In this document: in pieces, positions 22,916-34,678 of the stretch
Layout of the letters: each line of letters starts with the position of its first letter
How positions within the stretch are numbered: the stretch's first letter is position 1
The notes under the pieces: model-generated
What the model was told of the DNA's origin: nothing
The model's input: the letters and a program-made list of their open reading frames with translations, nothing else
Database searches by the model: none
Program-made: the position numbers and the translations under genes
From: Polyporus tsugae
Taxonomy: Eukaryota; Basidiomycota; Agaricomycetes; Polyporales; Polyporaceae
DNA length: 64,000 bases
Reading direction: 5' to 3'
Assembly (NCBI GenBank): GCA_024305745.1
Contig: JAHRBS010000006.1
Location: forward strand, 2,358,501-2,422,500

Positions 22916-24087
22916 ATGTCCCTTTTGTCCCAAAAGCGAAAGCGATCACCTCCCGGGGCAGTCGACCACCGTCTCACCGGTCATCCTGAACAGGAGGACA
23001 CGACCTCACAGCGTCCCAAGAAGGCACCTATTACGACGATAATGAACTCGCCTTCGTCTACCTCTATTAGTTAGTAGCCGCTTTAATCAGTAATTCTAGA
23101 TCGTGGCTAACGTACCAAACAAGCATAGGTTACCTGCAGATAGTGCTTGGGGGTTCGCATTGGCATGGCCTACAATCCCTCCAGAACATCGTAGTTTTGT
23201 GTGGCCTTTTTGGGTTTCCAAGTCTTCGTACTAATCTCACCCTTCGTCCAACAGTGGCGACTCTTACAGCAAGTTCGATGACTGCATAACATGGGCAAGT
23301 GCACAGACATTTATCCATCCTCACCTGTACCCACTCCAAACCTTCAGGTCGAGCATCTTCACCGACGCATACGAGTACGAAGTAATACTTTGGAACTACA
23401 AAATTTTGCCTTTCCAGGTGCTACCGCTGAAGAGGATCTTCTGGCTGAGTTGGCAGCCTTCTTCGAGAAATTTCCTACGAAAGGGCGTAAAAATCCAACA
23501 CCGGTTCTGGATCAAGACAGCACCTGTTATTGTTTGTGATTATCCCTTAGCCATGTTCCTTCGCTGACCGGGGTCATCAGTCGTATACCTAGGCATCAAC
23601 GATTGCGGAACCACCGATTCTGAGGAGTTTGAGTCTGCCGTCGAGAATGTCTTCGACGCGCTTCACCAGCTCTACGTTAAAGCTGGTGCACGCAATTTTG
23701 TCCTCTTCGACGTTCCACCCGTCGATCGCTCACCACAAGGTATTGCCCCTTGTCATGAATGTCTTTTCGACATGTGCGAATGACTTCATTATGATAGCCA
23801 TCGAATCCGACGCGACAGAGGAGATGATGAATCGTGTGGAGACTTGGAACGAGCTACTGCGAGCGCAAACAGCCGAGTTCGGATTGTCCAACAACGAGGC
23901 GATCGTCCTCATCTTCTCGTCGCACCAAGTCTTGACAGAGGTGCTCGAAGATCCTTTAGAATACGACTTTAGCGAAGACGACCCAACGATCGAGGGTGGT
24001 GGCGTCTGGGTTGACGATCTCCATCTGACATCAGAGGTACACGATATCTTAGGTGAACAGCTGTTCAAGACCCTGCTTGGCTCGTAA
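22916..24087 (+). CDS. SGNH/GDSL-type hydrolase (CE16-like esterase)
   Basis: Exons 22916-23069, 23129-23198, 23255-23294, 23348-23531, 23581-23739 and 23798-24087; 298 residues. Block I is VVFGDSYSKF with nucleophile S78. Then come TWVEHL, NFAFPGATAEEDL (block II Gly), YLGINDCG (block III Asn) and VDDLHLTSE with D275xxH278 completing the triad. The DVPPVDRSPQAIE segment is typical of fungal CE16-like acetylesterases. No signal peptide precedes the domain; a basic KRKR stretch lies at residues 8-11, so the enzyme is probably intracellular. The likely substrate is an acyl or acetyl ester, not known precisely. Intron 3 (23295-23347) has a GC donor (GCAAGT): it is the only solution that links ITW to VEHL in frame. 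Confidence 0.9.
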
Positions 24088-24522
24088 ACGCACTCAGTAT
24101 TATGCCACACATTTTGAGTGTATTAACGAGGAAACTGTTGTGCTACGTTGTCACGTTATACTGATGATGATTATGAGAAGGCCGGGCTCGTTCGTCGACT
24201 TCAAGTTCCGTGACTCATCGACATCCGTAGTAGCCCATGGGGAATGGAGAAATAGGTACGAAGGATTCGGCACAGTCGTCGCAGTCAGTAGACATGCTCC
24301 CGGCTGCCGCGCGCCGGAGCATCCGGTTTGGCGCCTCGGATGTGAGTCTCGGGCCTCGGCGCGGTTCAAAGCTATTAGCTAAAGCTTCAACCGTGCACGA
24401 CCATCTCGCGATCGAGGAACGGTCAACTTACTTATACCGACGACGGACAGGCGAGTACAGGCTGCATGCGCTCCAATCGTTAAAGCTCAGGCATAGCTGA
24501 TAGAAAGATACATAGCGTCATT
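24088..24522. other. Intergenic region
   Basis: Lies between two plus-strand genes; holds the promoter of the thioesterase gene. Nothing else seen. Confidence 0.6.
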
Positions 24523-25056
24523 ATGGCCGAGGACGACGTCAAGGCACTGAGGGTGAGGACGCGCAGCGACTATCCGTTCTTCCTCTCATACCGCACACGC
24601 TGGTGCGTACGCCACACTATGCATACAGATTCCATTCATTTCCGATAACACTTTTCTTCGTTCAGGATCGACAACGACCAATACTCCCATATCAACAACT
24701 CCGTCTATTATCACCTCTTTGATTCAATCGTCAACACCTATCTCATTCAGCATGCTCATCTCTCGCCAACCACCTCCTCTCTCATCGGTCTCGTGGTCTC
24801 CTCCTTCTCTCACTTCTTCTCCCCCCTGTCCTTCCCCGCAGTCCTCGATCTGGGTCTCAGAGTGTCCAAACTCGGATCTAGTTCCGTCACCTACGAGGTC
24901 GCCGTCTTTCAGGAACAAAGCGACACTCCCAGCGTCGTTGGGGGGTACACCCACGTTTTCGTCGACAGACATTCGCGGAAGAGCTCTCCTATTACGCCGG
25001 AGGCACGATCCGCCCTGGAAAGACTTTGTAGTCACCCGCTTGGCTCAAAGCTTTGA
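24523..25056 (+). CDS. Hot-dog-fold acyl-CoA thioesterase family protein
   Basis: Exons 24523-24602 and 24666-25056 with a 63-nt GT-AG intron; 156 residues. The pattern SDYPFFLSYRTRW, then IDNDQYSHINNSVYY is the 4HBT/YbgC-type hot-dog signature, in which an Asp after RTRW and a HxNN helix shape the active site. The strands SLIGLVVSSFSHFFSPL, LDLGLRVSKLGSSSVTYEV and VGGYTHVFVD complete the fold. The length equals a single hot-dog domain. It probably hydrolyses an acyl-CoA; chain-length preference is unknown. No targeting peptide is evident. It converges on the METTL16 gene, with only 60 bp between stop codons. Confidence 0.9.
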
Positions 25057-25116
25057 CAACTGCACCTTCCCAACGCGACCCATGCTCCATATGCATGCCG
25101 GGATACCGCGACGCTT

Positions 25117-27015
25117 TTATTGAATACCATTTTTCAACGCATCCACTACCTTCCGCTCGACATGACTTGCGAAGCTTTCGAACAAGCCCCGATCTATCCC
25201 TTTCGCCCAATCCAAAACCAGATAACTAGTGACGATAGTTTCATGCGCCCCTGCCTCCTCCCTTTCATATCGGATCCGACAGGTCATGCGAATTTCAGCC
25301 CGATCGATCTGCACCACCTCCCTTCTCTTTCTTCTCGCAGCCCGAGACCAAGTGTTTTCATACGCCGAGACGATCATGTGGAGGATGCTAGGGTCTTGCG
25401 CTGGATTGTGCACAATCACGCCGTCCGTAGAACCGATGATTGCAGAGAGCACCGGGACGAGCTGCGTAGCGTCGGCAGTTTGGGGGAGCCGCTGCTTTAG
25501 GGTGTTTCGCGGGGGCATGAGATTCTGGATCCCAGAGTAAGGGAGCCTAGCTATCCCCTTTGGGATGATCAGTGCGTCGCCGACTGCGCATAGAGGGAAA
25601 ACACTTGCGTCTGGGAGGCGAATATCCCCAAACGACCAGGCGATCACCCACCGCTTCGTTTGGCCTTGGACGAGTTCCGATATAGCGTAATTGTCCACCT
25701 GTTGATTCGACGAGCATGAGTATGAGTGTCTCTCATGTCAGGAGCGGCGAGACCTTGTTTGCCCGCAACTTCTGCACGATATTGGCCAAGCTAGACATTT
25801 TGCCTAGCATGGACGTATACCAGCTATGTAGGATATTAATTCAGCTGTACAACAGCACTAAGGACTTCTACCTCACCGGCACTTGTGTCTCAAAACTAGA
25901 CTCTCCTCGACCATCCGTCCGACGAAAGCCGTCTCGCCTCCGGGTGTGATCATCTCCACATCTCCACCTGTACATATCTCGTCGTGTTATCTGTTGATAA
26001 TCAAAGCCTTTTGGGGAGAAGAGATGTCGCTTACTGCGTTCGGACCGAGCTCCTTTGCGTCTGCCGATTGCACGACATCTTCACGACTGCTGTAGAACGG
26101 TGGGTTGCACATCGTGAAATCGTACTCCAAGTCGCTGCATCATGTCAGTACTCAACGAGACTGGGAATATATAATGTACCCACGTTTGAGCCAGAGCGAA
26201 GAATATTCCGCTCGGATCTGCAGGGACAACGGAAATCCTGTCTTCCAGTTCGTTCACCGCCACATTCGTGCGGGCATACTCCATCGATGCATCATCTATC
26301 TCTACCAAACCGCTCTCAGCACTCGACTTGGTATTCGAACATAAAGGCCGACGGACCCGTTGCCGAAAACACCCAATTGGGGTGCGTGCTGCATCCAAGC
26401 AGCGGATATATCGCTGACGCGCCTGTCCCTCTGCAGCCGGCGTGAGCAGTCGGAATGAACCCCTTTTCGAAGAGATTACTCACATATCCAACCCTCGAAC
26501 AACTCGAACGGGGTTATTGGGTTGGACAAGCGAATACGCATCCATGATATCCTCCAACCAGAGGATGTAGTTCAATCTACACGGGCGGCGGATGAAGCTA
26601 ACGATGACGAGTAACGAACAAATCATACGAACCTGTTTGGTACCTGGTCGAAGGTCTCAGCACCGGTCGCCTCATGTACGCATGGTATCTCCTACCGGCG
26701 GACAAAGTCTGTCGGGAGGCAAGTCGAGCTTGAGTCCAAAGTCCCGGTGGAGGATAGCTTCCGTCAGCCTCCTGTGCTCTACGAGTCAACGTTGTCGGAG
26801 TAAAGACAATACAGATTTGAGCAACCTCTGCGATCCCTCATTCTTGAAGTCAATCGTTGCTCCCTTCGCGGTCGCAATGATGCTACAGTGGGGTAATGTT
26901 GTCTATCGCATGCATCGACCAATGCACGATGGACTCACTGTTTTTGGAGAGGGAGATATGCTTCTGCGAGTACCTTGAAATCGGGTGGATCCCGGTATGG
27001 ATTACGTGCATGCAT
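25117..27015 (-). CDS. METTL16: METTL16-type RNA N6-adenine methyltransferase
   Basis: Eleven exons in transcription order: 26939-27015, 26826-26882, 26696-26771, 26633-26643, 26484-26576, 26357-26430, 26184-26301, 26035-26134, 25877-25977, 25754-25823 and 25117-25698; 452 residues. The start MHARNPYRDPPDF is the METTL16 hallmark. Motif I is LDIGTGASAIYPLLG, followed by VFSATEIDDASMEYA. The catalytic NPPF tetrad is N179-F182 (DFTMCNPPFYSS). HKCRWYTSMLGKMSS and TKRWVIAWSF follow. In animals METTL16 methylates U6 snRNA and MAT2A hairpins; fission yeast Mtl16 methylates U6. The vertebrate-specific C-terminal regions seem absent, but about 140 residues after the core are unassigned. Exon 4 is an 11-nt micro-exon (GTACCAAACAG). 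The action site is expected to be the nucleus. Confidence 0.95.
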
Positions 27016-27553
27016 CTGAGTTGGGCTAAGGTCGAGTATTTGTGCACAAATCCCTGCAGGTGAGAGAGGGTTCGGACAGGAGGCGAAATCATCGCCCAAG
27101 TCGACGGCCACTCGGGCCGCACTCGGACCGCGCAGCCATTTTAAATTTGACGTCGGACGGACACTCCTTGGTTTAAAATTACAGAGTCGGCTTGGTTGGG
27201 TCGCCTCCGGTGGTCGTTCTTTCGCTGGATGACTGCTGGCTGCTCTAGTCAATATCGTCAAGCGTGGAACGCTTTTGCCATCGTGTCGATATGCACACAG
27301 CGGTACAGATTGGCAAGAACACCGTTATCAAACGGCTATGAGCTCATTGAGACCCCTCACCCGTTGGATTGCATATCGGTACAGTGACCCATGCGGACAA
27401 CTCCTGGAATTGCTTGAGATGTGCCACACTATCCCTACTTACATGTAACCAATCGACGAGAGATTGAATCCGTGACCATCGATACAAGCGGAGACATACA
27501 AAGCTCAAAATGCTAGGATATAGGTTGTTCAACATGGCGAAAAAGCGTCTGGG
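27016..27553. other. Intergenic region upstream of METTL16
   Basis: Lies between two minus-strand genes and holds the METTL16 promoter. Small frames on both strands show no coding pattern. Confidence 0.55.
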
Positions 27554-29537
27554 TCATGGAGATATGGGGTATCGCACGACGAATCGTCGGGGGAGTGAAA
27601 TCGGTGTGCAATGGTGCTCAACACGCAACGCCGATACTGAGCCTACAATGAAGCCGATGGTGTCAGGATCACATTCCCAGCGAGCGAAGATGACACACCT
27701 GGCTATGGATTCTCCCTCTCTCCAGCTCGCATCCCAGATGATGTTCGCACTTCGGGCGTTAGACATGGCGCCTTCAACATCCGTCTTCTCGTCGTATGAG
27801 TCCACCGCACTGATGTCGGGTGCAGCCGAGAGATGTTTGTCATCCTCGTCGACGCTCGAGCCCATCTCGCTTCTAGTTTCTTCCGGAATGACCGACAACG
27901 GCTGCCCGTGGACATGCATTTGGACGCTGATTCCCAAGAACGTCGCCAAGTCGCCCGCTCGAGGGACCAAGTCCGAGGATTTGATATAACTGTCAGAGTT
28001 AAGATGTCCGTCGAATGGTACGTCGAAGTCGCTTGCATCCTCGCTTTCCACGGCGGAGCCAGAATACGAGGAAGAGGCGTGTTCGGAACCGTCCGAGTCG
28101 TGGTTACTTACGGATGCAGCGACAGGGAGGCCGAGACCAAGTCCTAGACCGAGAGCACGAGAGATAGCGTCGATATCTAGTCTGCCGTCCAGGTCATGTA
28201 GGTCAGCAAGTTCCCACTCTTGACACTGAGAACTCCGGAAGAAAGAGAGGGCGGGGCTAGGAGTCCTACAAGTAGGAGATTGAGAGATAGGCGGTAGAGC
28301 CGGGGGGGATACAGAGAAGCCGGCGAGGGGAGGAGATGGGTAGCGAGGGAGCTTGCGAGGGGACTTGAGGATGGCGAGCGGCCTGGTAGGTAGTAGGATG
28401 GGATCAACTGCATTAGACAAGGGGTTGAACGCGGTCGACGAATGTGAAGGGGGGCTAGAGTAGGTGGGGCTTGGGAGGTCAGAGGTGGCGAGCGTGATTT
28501 CTTGGCCTGTCGGCCAGTCACGGGGCAAGACGACACAACTCTCGGGCCTGAGGGAAGGAGTGTATACGGGTTTGGGGACTGGAATGCGAGAAGCGAGAGG
28601 AGAATGAAAGACGGCGAGGGATAGGGAAGCGGGGGACGGGGAGAACGAGTGGGTGGAAGATGGAGGAGACGCAGGTTGTTGTTTGGGAAGAAGGATGGAT
28701 GGAACGATTGGGGGAGGGGAGGGGATTAGAGAGGTACGGAAAAACAAAGCTGTGAGAGGAAAAGTGAGGATGGAGAGAAGAGAGAGAGAGAGAGAGAGAG
28801 GACGAAAGAGGCGTACAGGAATGAGTAGTCAACGTAGAGATGCGGCTGGAGTGGTCGGTTGGGATAATGAAGGTGGGAGGGATGAGAGAGGATTGGTGGT
28901 AGGAGGAGTTGAGAACGGGAGCCATGATCTGCATGAGGGTGGGGGAAAGAGAAGATGATACATGAATGGAAGGGGGTACGAGGGGAGCTGAAGGAGGGCG
29001 GTGGGGGTGAAGGGGGGTCGGGAAATAGGGAAGGGATGTGTGAGGAAGAGAAGAAGGAGAGACGCGACAAGGGGTATATCTGGACTTGCGAGAGAATGAG
29101 GAAACGAGGGTGGAGGTGTTTGTTGTGGAATTATCCGAGTGGGAGGAGTGTGGATGGAGAGAGAGAGGGATGGGAGGGGGATTGTGGGCGGAATGAGCGA
29201 GAGAGGCTTGTAGTCTGCAAGATATGGTTGTTTCCCAGTGAGGGGAACCGAAGATGCCGACAAGGTAAGGATTGAGAGCGAGATAGAAGGTGGAGGATTG
29301 GGGGCGGAGGGAATGGGGAACTGCGTGGATGGATTGACCCCTGCGGAAGCGAAGGTAAAGATACTTGAGGGTGGCAAGGAGGGGAAATGGGAGGAGGGTG
29401 AAGAGGAAGGGGAGGGGCTGAAAGGAAGGAGGGGAGAGAGTGGGGCTGTGGAGAGGAAGGGCGAGGACGGGAGGGAGAGAGAGGAAGAGGACCGTAAGGA
29501 GCGCGGTGGGCGTCGGGGAGCCCGTTATAGATGACAT
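27554..29537 (-). CDS. Probable gene, Pro/Ser-rich protein, exon structure unresolved
   Basis: The minus strand carries two long overlapping frames. The upstream one starts with ATG at 29537, followed by a hydrophobic stretch (ALLTVLFLSLPPVLALPL, then FLFTLLPFPLLATLKYLYL) that could be membrane segments. The downstream one spans about 28745-27554 and looks like a true exon. It is Pro/Ser-rich first, then acidic (DLHDLDGRLDIDAISRALG, EDASDFDVPFDGHLN), and ends with a mixed region VIFARWECDPDTIGFIVG. A plausible acceptor TCTCACAG precedes it. I could not join the two parts with confident introns because the pyrimidine-rich DNA keeps several frames open. It may be one membrane protein with a disordered acidic tail, or two genes. 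No family recognised. Confidence 0.45.
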
Positions 29538-30158
29538 CTGGGGACGGCGTGGAGACTGGATCTGAGGGCGAGGACGAAGGGAGGGTGTAGCAGCTGCTAC
29601 TACCCAAGTGCGAGTGCGAGTGCGAGTTCAAGCTAAGTCGTGGCTTGAGTCGCGGAGTCGCGGTGCAAGTCGAACAGCGCTTCCAAGACTGACCACGTGA
29701 CAACATCAACCGACACCGAGCCAATGCATAACATAAATTCTCGCATGCAGCAGTGGGAGGCAGTCCGCGGACCGCCATGTTCCATGTCTGTCCCACTACT
29801 GAGGGTGTAATACATACAAGACGTCGACCGGATACAATGGACGGAAACGGAAGGCACACGCGTAACGTTAACCCAGGTTGAGCGCAGGGATCCCATAACG
29901 TGAGCCTCTCTCTCCTCGAGTTCCCGGTCACGATGGTCCTCGTCTCACTTTTATCCGCCATATCCTCTCTCCACCTTCGATGGCCAACATGCATCCTCTA
30001 CCCCCCGGTCACAAGCCCCCGCCCGAGAACACTCCATTTTTCTCCTCGCCCGACCACTTGACCTCGCCCCGCTTTCGTACGTTCATCTGACCGATATAAC
30101 CCCTCCTGCCGTCCTCATCCCTCCTCTTCCTCAAGCATTACCTGCATCCGTTGCCCTC
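29538..30158. other. Divergent intergenic region upstream of alpha-galactosidase
   Basis: Holds the promoter of the plus-strand GH27 gene and the 5' flank of the minus-strand gene. A repeated GAGTGCGA motif occurs near 29610. No gene seen. Confidence 0.5.
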
Positions 30159-32634
30159 ATGGGCTCTTCTTTCCTCCTCCTCCTCGCTTCCTTCTTTGCA
30201 GGCGCCACTCTCTTCTCCACCCATCCCATTCACACACAAGCTCTCCACAGTCCCGTCGGACGGCTTCCAGGTCTGCCTTTCTTTCTTCTGCACATTCAAA
30301 CATTCCCCGTTACTCAGTTTGCCATCCCTCCAGCCTTGGGATACAATAGTGAGCACATCACCTCTTCCTCCACCTTCTCGGCCTTGCTTCCCTGTCCTCC
30401 ACCCTTTGAAAAGCATGGAACGCGTACGCCGTCAGTTTATCCGTTCCCCTCCCTCATCCCATCCTCCCTCTCATATTCCCCGTCCATCCAGTGTAACATC
30501 AACGAGACCATCGTCCTTGAAGCTGCCCATCACCTCGTCAAACTCGGTCTCAAGGTCACTACCCGCCTCCCGCTTTCCTCTTCGCCCCCATTCTAACCTC
30601 GCTCAGGATGTCGGCTATAACCGTGTCAACCTCGACGACTGCTATGCAGAGAAGAACCGCAGCGCCTCAGGAGACATCCTAGCCAGTCCGTCCTCTCTCC
30701 CCTCCCTCTCGTTCGTTTCCAACTCACTTATTTCTCTCAGATACCGACCGCTTTCCCTCGGGAATGAACAACCTCACTGACCAGATCCATGCACTTGGTC
30801 TGTACGTGTCCATCAACCTCACTGTCTCTCTATGCCGTCGCTCAATACAGGTTTTTCTTCAAAGCCATGCCGGGATCGTAAGTCACAACTCAGACATGCA
30901 TTCGTCTCCCAACTTACTCCATCCATGCTCTAGTACAGCGATTCTGGCTGGTTTACCTGTCAGCTTTACCCTGGCTCTTACCAGAACGAATACCGGGATG
31001 CTAAGCAGTTCCAGCATTGGGGCTTCGATTATCTCAAGTGCGTGTCCCACTCCCATCAGCTAATCCAAACTACAGCCGCAATGTTATTAGGTTTGACAAT
31101 TGCGCAAGTACGAGGACTTCCCCATCAAAGCGCCTGTGTTGTCAACGCTAACCATGATTCTAGTACCTTACGATGACGTTATCCGTCAGGGAATCGTCGG
31201 AAGTCAGTGCCATAATCTATAGTCGACCCAATCATCGCTCAATGTCTTGGCTAATCGGCACAGAGTACCAGCGCATTGCGGACGCCATTGCACAGCTCGC
31301 CGAGGACACCAGAACCCCTCCACTTATCCTCTCACTTTGCGAATGGGGCCAGGTTTAGTTGCACTCTTGCTCTCGTGCTGTCTAATTGTTCATTCAACGC
31401 CATCAGGAGCAACCTTGGCTATGGGCGCGGCGGTTTGGCCAGAGCTGGCGGGTGAGTGCTTATTAAATTTGTACCAGCCCCTCTCCTTAGTTTTAATACC
31501 ATCCAACTTTCTCAGACAACTGGTGATATCAGTACGTACCGTCCGCCCTGCATTCCCCGGCTGTGCATCAATACCCTAATTCGCATAGGTCCAAACTGGC
31601 GTTCTGTAGCCAATATCATCAATCAGTAAGTGTAGCCTGTGGCTGCTGTTTTTCGTCCGACGCCCATAACCAAATTTCAGGAACTCCTTCATCGCGTGGG
31701 CCTCCGACTTCTACGGTCACAACGATATGGATATCGTAAGTACGGTAGCTCAGCGTGATATACTCTCTTACTCATGTGTTGGCCCTTTCTAGCTCGAAGT
31801 GTGAGCTTCATGCCTAAGTTCGAAACGACAGATACCTCATACTACTGTATATCACAGTGGAAACGGTGACCTAACATTCGAGGAAGCGAAGACCCACTTT
31901 ACCGTATGGGCTTTCATGAAGTCGCCTCTCCTCATCAGCGCAGACGTAGGTTTCTCAACCTAACTTGCATCCACTCATGCATTAGGGCTCACGTATTTCA
32001 AGCTCGCGACAATTAGTGACGAGAACCTTTCTATCCTGAAGAACGAGGAAATCCTCGCAATCAACCAGGACGGCGTTGTCGGCACTAGTGTCGCACCATT
32101 CCGTTGGGGTATCAATGTGCGATACTGTTTTGTTGGACCTTTGTGGCGGCCATCTGATGTACAGGCACGATAGCCCGACTGGGTCAGCAACTCAACTCAC
32201 CCGGCACAGTATTGGAGTGGCGAGTCTCAGAACGGTACTGTCTTCATGCTGGTTCGTCATCTCTGTCACGTTCCCCGGAGATAGTTGCTGATGTACCCCA
32301 AGGTGAACACGCTCGATGAGCCAGCTGACATGTTTTTCAACCTAACCGAGTCTCCGTGGATTCGGGCTGGCCGCCAGTACTCTGTCCGCGTATGTTCCCG
32401 GTCTCTTGTTCAGGTTATTTTCAAGCTCATGCTGCCGAACGATGCCAGGATCTCTGGACGCACACCGAAAATGGAACGGCTGTGCGGAATTTCACCGCTC
32501 AAGCTGTCCCGGCGCATGGTGTTGTCGCATTGTTGTTGAAGGATGCTGGAGACGAGCCGGCCAATTCGGGGCCCCCGTGCGCTCGTCTTCAGTGGTGCAT
32601 TGGCCAGGATGGGACCTTAGCACCTGGTGCGTAA
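30159..32634 (+). CDS. Secreted GH27 alpha-galactosidase
   Basis: Twenty-one exons: 30159-30270, 30334-30348, 30414-30430, 30492-30554, 30607-30685, 30741-30801, 30865-30877, 30934-31037, 31091-31107, 31164-31202, 31264-31352, 31407-31451, 31516-31531, 31589-31625, 31681-31735, 31793-31800, 31858-31945, 32003-32116, 32174-32251, 32303-32389 and 32449-32634; 440 residues. A signal peptide (SSFLLLLASFFAGATLF) is followed by the GH27 barrel: LGYNTWNAYACNI, VGYNRVNLDDCYA, AGIYSDSGWFTCQ, nucleophile D157 in YLKFDNCA, SLCEWGQ, acid/base D222 in RTTGDI, WASDFYGHNDMDILEVGNGD and a C-terminal beta domain. It should release alpha-galactose from raffinose-type sugars or galactomannan outside the cell. 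There are several N-glycosylation sites. Six exons are 8-17 nt long, and the smallest (31793-31800) encodes part of ILEVGNG. Confidence 0.95.
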
Positions 32635-32936
32635 TAGTTATCTCCTTCCAGAACTGAAGGCACAGGTCCTGTATGTAATGTTCGCCCAATGGCAATCGGA
32701 GTTCCCAACTATTATCTGCCCGGACGAACCAATTCGCTGTTAAAAACGCTAACCAGTATAATTCGTTCCGGAATAGCTCGGAGCATTCGAATCCAGCCTG
32801 CGGTGCGTCGTGTTTGGTGGTTGACAGCGATCGCCTTCCGTGGGCTACAACCAGCCGCCATGGCAGCCTCAAATTTGGAATGTATAATCTCTCGGCGGCC
32901 GGGCATCTTCTTCGTAGGGTCTTCTCCCGCTTCACG
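32635..32936. other. Intergenic region
   Basis: Downstream flank of the GH27 gene and upstream flank of the membrane-protein gene on the same strand. No further gene seen. Confidence 0.55.
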
Positions 32937-34220
32937 ATGTCCGCCCCGGAGAACTCCTCGACGCCCTACGTCGGCCACCGTCCCCATCCCACTTCATCTT
33001 CTGGCCCAGTCCACCATCACTATCTCGTCAACTTTGCCGTATCCATTGCCGCTGTCCTCTTCGGTATCGTCATCATCGCTGTTTTTGCTCTTGCTATCAG
33101 CTGGCGAAAGCGGTCCACCCAACGCTACCTCCTCGAGACGCGCATAGGTGCACGTATCCCCCAAAGCAGCATCTCTGACGTGTCTGATGGTCGCAGTACC
33201 ATCAGCCTCAAGTTTTTCCCTCCGGGCCTTCCTCCTCCAGAGAACACTCGCAATCGTCTGCCTTTCCTGCCCGCAGCTCCTCCTCATGCCCATCATCCCA
33301 CTCCTCACGCTAGACCATTACATGCTTGCCAATCTTGTACCTCTGGCCTCAACAACCGTCCTCCGTGCTACTGCCCAACCTGTCCCAATGGCCCCAGTTG
33401 GGATAACCCGCCTGCATACCGCGCCAGCCCCACCCTTGGTGACGCCATCGCATCTCCTCGCTCGCACCCCACCTTCGCTGTTGGCAACAACGCAAGCCCA
33501 CCTCGGCCCACTGACACAGACGAGAACGCCATTCGCAGGAACTCACAAAGAACTCCTCCTGCCCAGATCGTCGGCCCCAACGGACACGTCCGGTCCGTTC
33601 AGGACTCCCCGACCCGTACCCCCGTAGGCCACCCGCGAGCGAGCGCCGTCGCCAGGGACAGTGCTATCAGCCGTTCTTCCGGGAGCACCGTCAGCCCTTC
33701 CTCGGCGTCGGCAGCGTCCGCGTCCCCACCTCTGATCCATTCCTTTGCCGGCTCACCTCCCCTTCAACTCTCTGACGACGCTGGCGCAACCACTCTGGGC
33801 CATGGGCGAGGACTGGACGTCATCACGAGTCGCGTTCCGCTTGGCCTTGCTGTTTCCTGCGGCCAGTCCGACGCCACCTTTGCCCACATCCGAGTCACCC
33901 CACCCTCTCAAGACCGCTTGGACGCTCTGTCCGATGGCGCTGGCAACGGCGAGCGGACGACGGTTGCTAGCCCACCCTCTGCGGCCAGCAGCACGTACCC
34001 CTCTGGATCGAGCTCGTCCACCGCTGCCGTCGAGGGTCGTATTCCGCTCAGGGATGGCAGTAACACCACCGATATTGCTGATAGGAGCATGGCATCTGCT
34101 GCTGGGAGGAAGCCCGAGAAGTGGTTCACCGACGTCGATTGGCTTGGTGATCAGGGCCCGCTCACTGACTGCAGCGAACATCCGCTTGCTCCTGGAAGTC
34201 ACTGTGGGCAAGCGATCTAG
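32937..34220 (+). CDS. Single-pass membrane protein with a long Ser/Pro-rich tail, unknown function
   Basis: One exon of 427 residues from ATG 32937. There is no cleavable signal peptide. One strong membrane helix lies at about residues 30-52 (LVNFAVSIAAVLFGIVIIAV), followed by a basic stop-transfer stretch SWRKRSTQR. The rest is probably cytosolic and disordered. It is rich in Ser, Pro, Thr and His, with a Cys cluster (HACQSCTSG then CYCPTCPNG) at about residues 134-160 that could bind a metal. The C-terminus is more ordered (KWFTDVDWLGDQGPL). The domain layout resembles fungal membrane-tethered signalling or wall-sensing proteins, but no family is recognised. An in-frame ATG at 32814 is possible; I preferred 32937 because the residues between look non-coding. 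Confidence 0.7.
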   Translation: MSAPENSSTPYVGHRPHPTSSSGPVHHHYLVNFAVSIAAVLFGIVIIAVFALAISWRKRSTQRYLLETRIGARIPQSSISDVSDGRSTISLKFFPPGLPPPENTRNRLPFLPAAPPHAHHPTPHARPLHACQSCTSGLNNRPPCYCPTCPNGPSWDNPPAYRASPTLGDAIASPRSHPTFAVGNNASPPRPTDTDENAIRRNSQRTPPAQIVGPNGHVRSVQDSPTRTPVGHPRASAVARDSAISRSSGSTVSPSSASAASASPPLIHSFAGSPPLQLSDDAGATTLGHGRGLDVITSRVPLGLAVSCGQSDATFAHIRVTPPSQDRLDALSDGAGNGERTTVASPPSAASSTYPSGSSSSTAAVEGRIPLRDGSNTTDIADRSMASAAGRKPEKWFTDVDWLGDQGPLTDCSEHPLAPGSHCGQAI

Positions 34221-34678
34221 TCCATCTTACAACGAGTGCGGACGGTCCGGTAGTGCTCGCTTGGTTGTAGTTCTGTAACGAGTGCTTGGATTCTGGTCGA
34301 TGTCGGCGAATGGAAACCGTTCGAGGGAGCGGCGTAGGATTGGGACCATGACCGCGGAATTGCCAATGTGCACAAGTTGGGTCGCTGGTTGTTACTGCTG
34401 AGGATGATGCCTGTATTACGAGTATAGCCCGCTGAAATGCTAGCGTATGATTTGATGGTCTGTTTGAGGAGTCACGAGGAACGCGTTCCCACATTTCTGC
34501 ATAAAACGCGGCGAGTTGCGGCCTAGATTACATTGCACGGACCTGCCTAGGGTACCCAGAGCGCTTTCTGGTTCAGTGAGCCTACCTGAGCGTTGTGGGA
34601 TAAACGTCCGCGACGGAATGTGGAAGTAAGATTCGCTCGAGGAGAATACATCATTGTGCAAACACAGCGCTACCGATT
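34221..34678. other. Convergent intergenic region
   Basis: Lies between the 3' ends of the membrane-protein gene (+) and the MYND gene (-). No gene seen. Confidence 0.6.

Noticed and set aside
29131..29994. 287-codon minus-strand frame
   Set aside because: Pyrimidine-strand artefact overlapping another frame; Ser/Pro/His-rich without domain.
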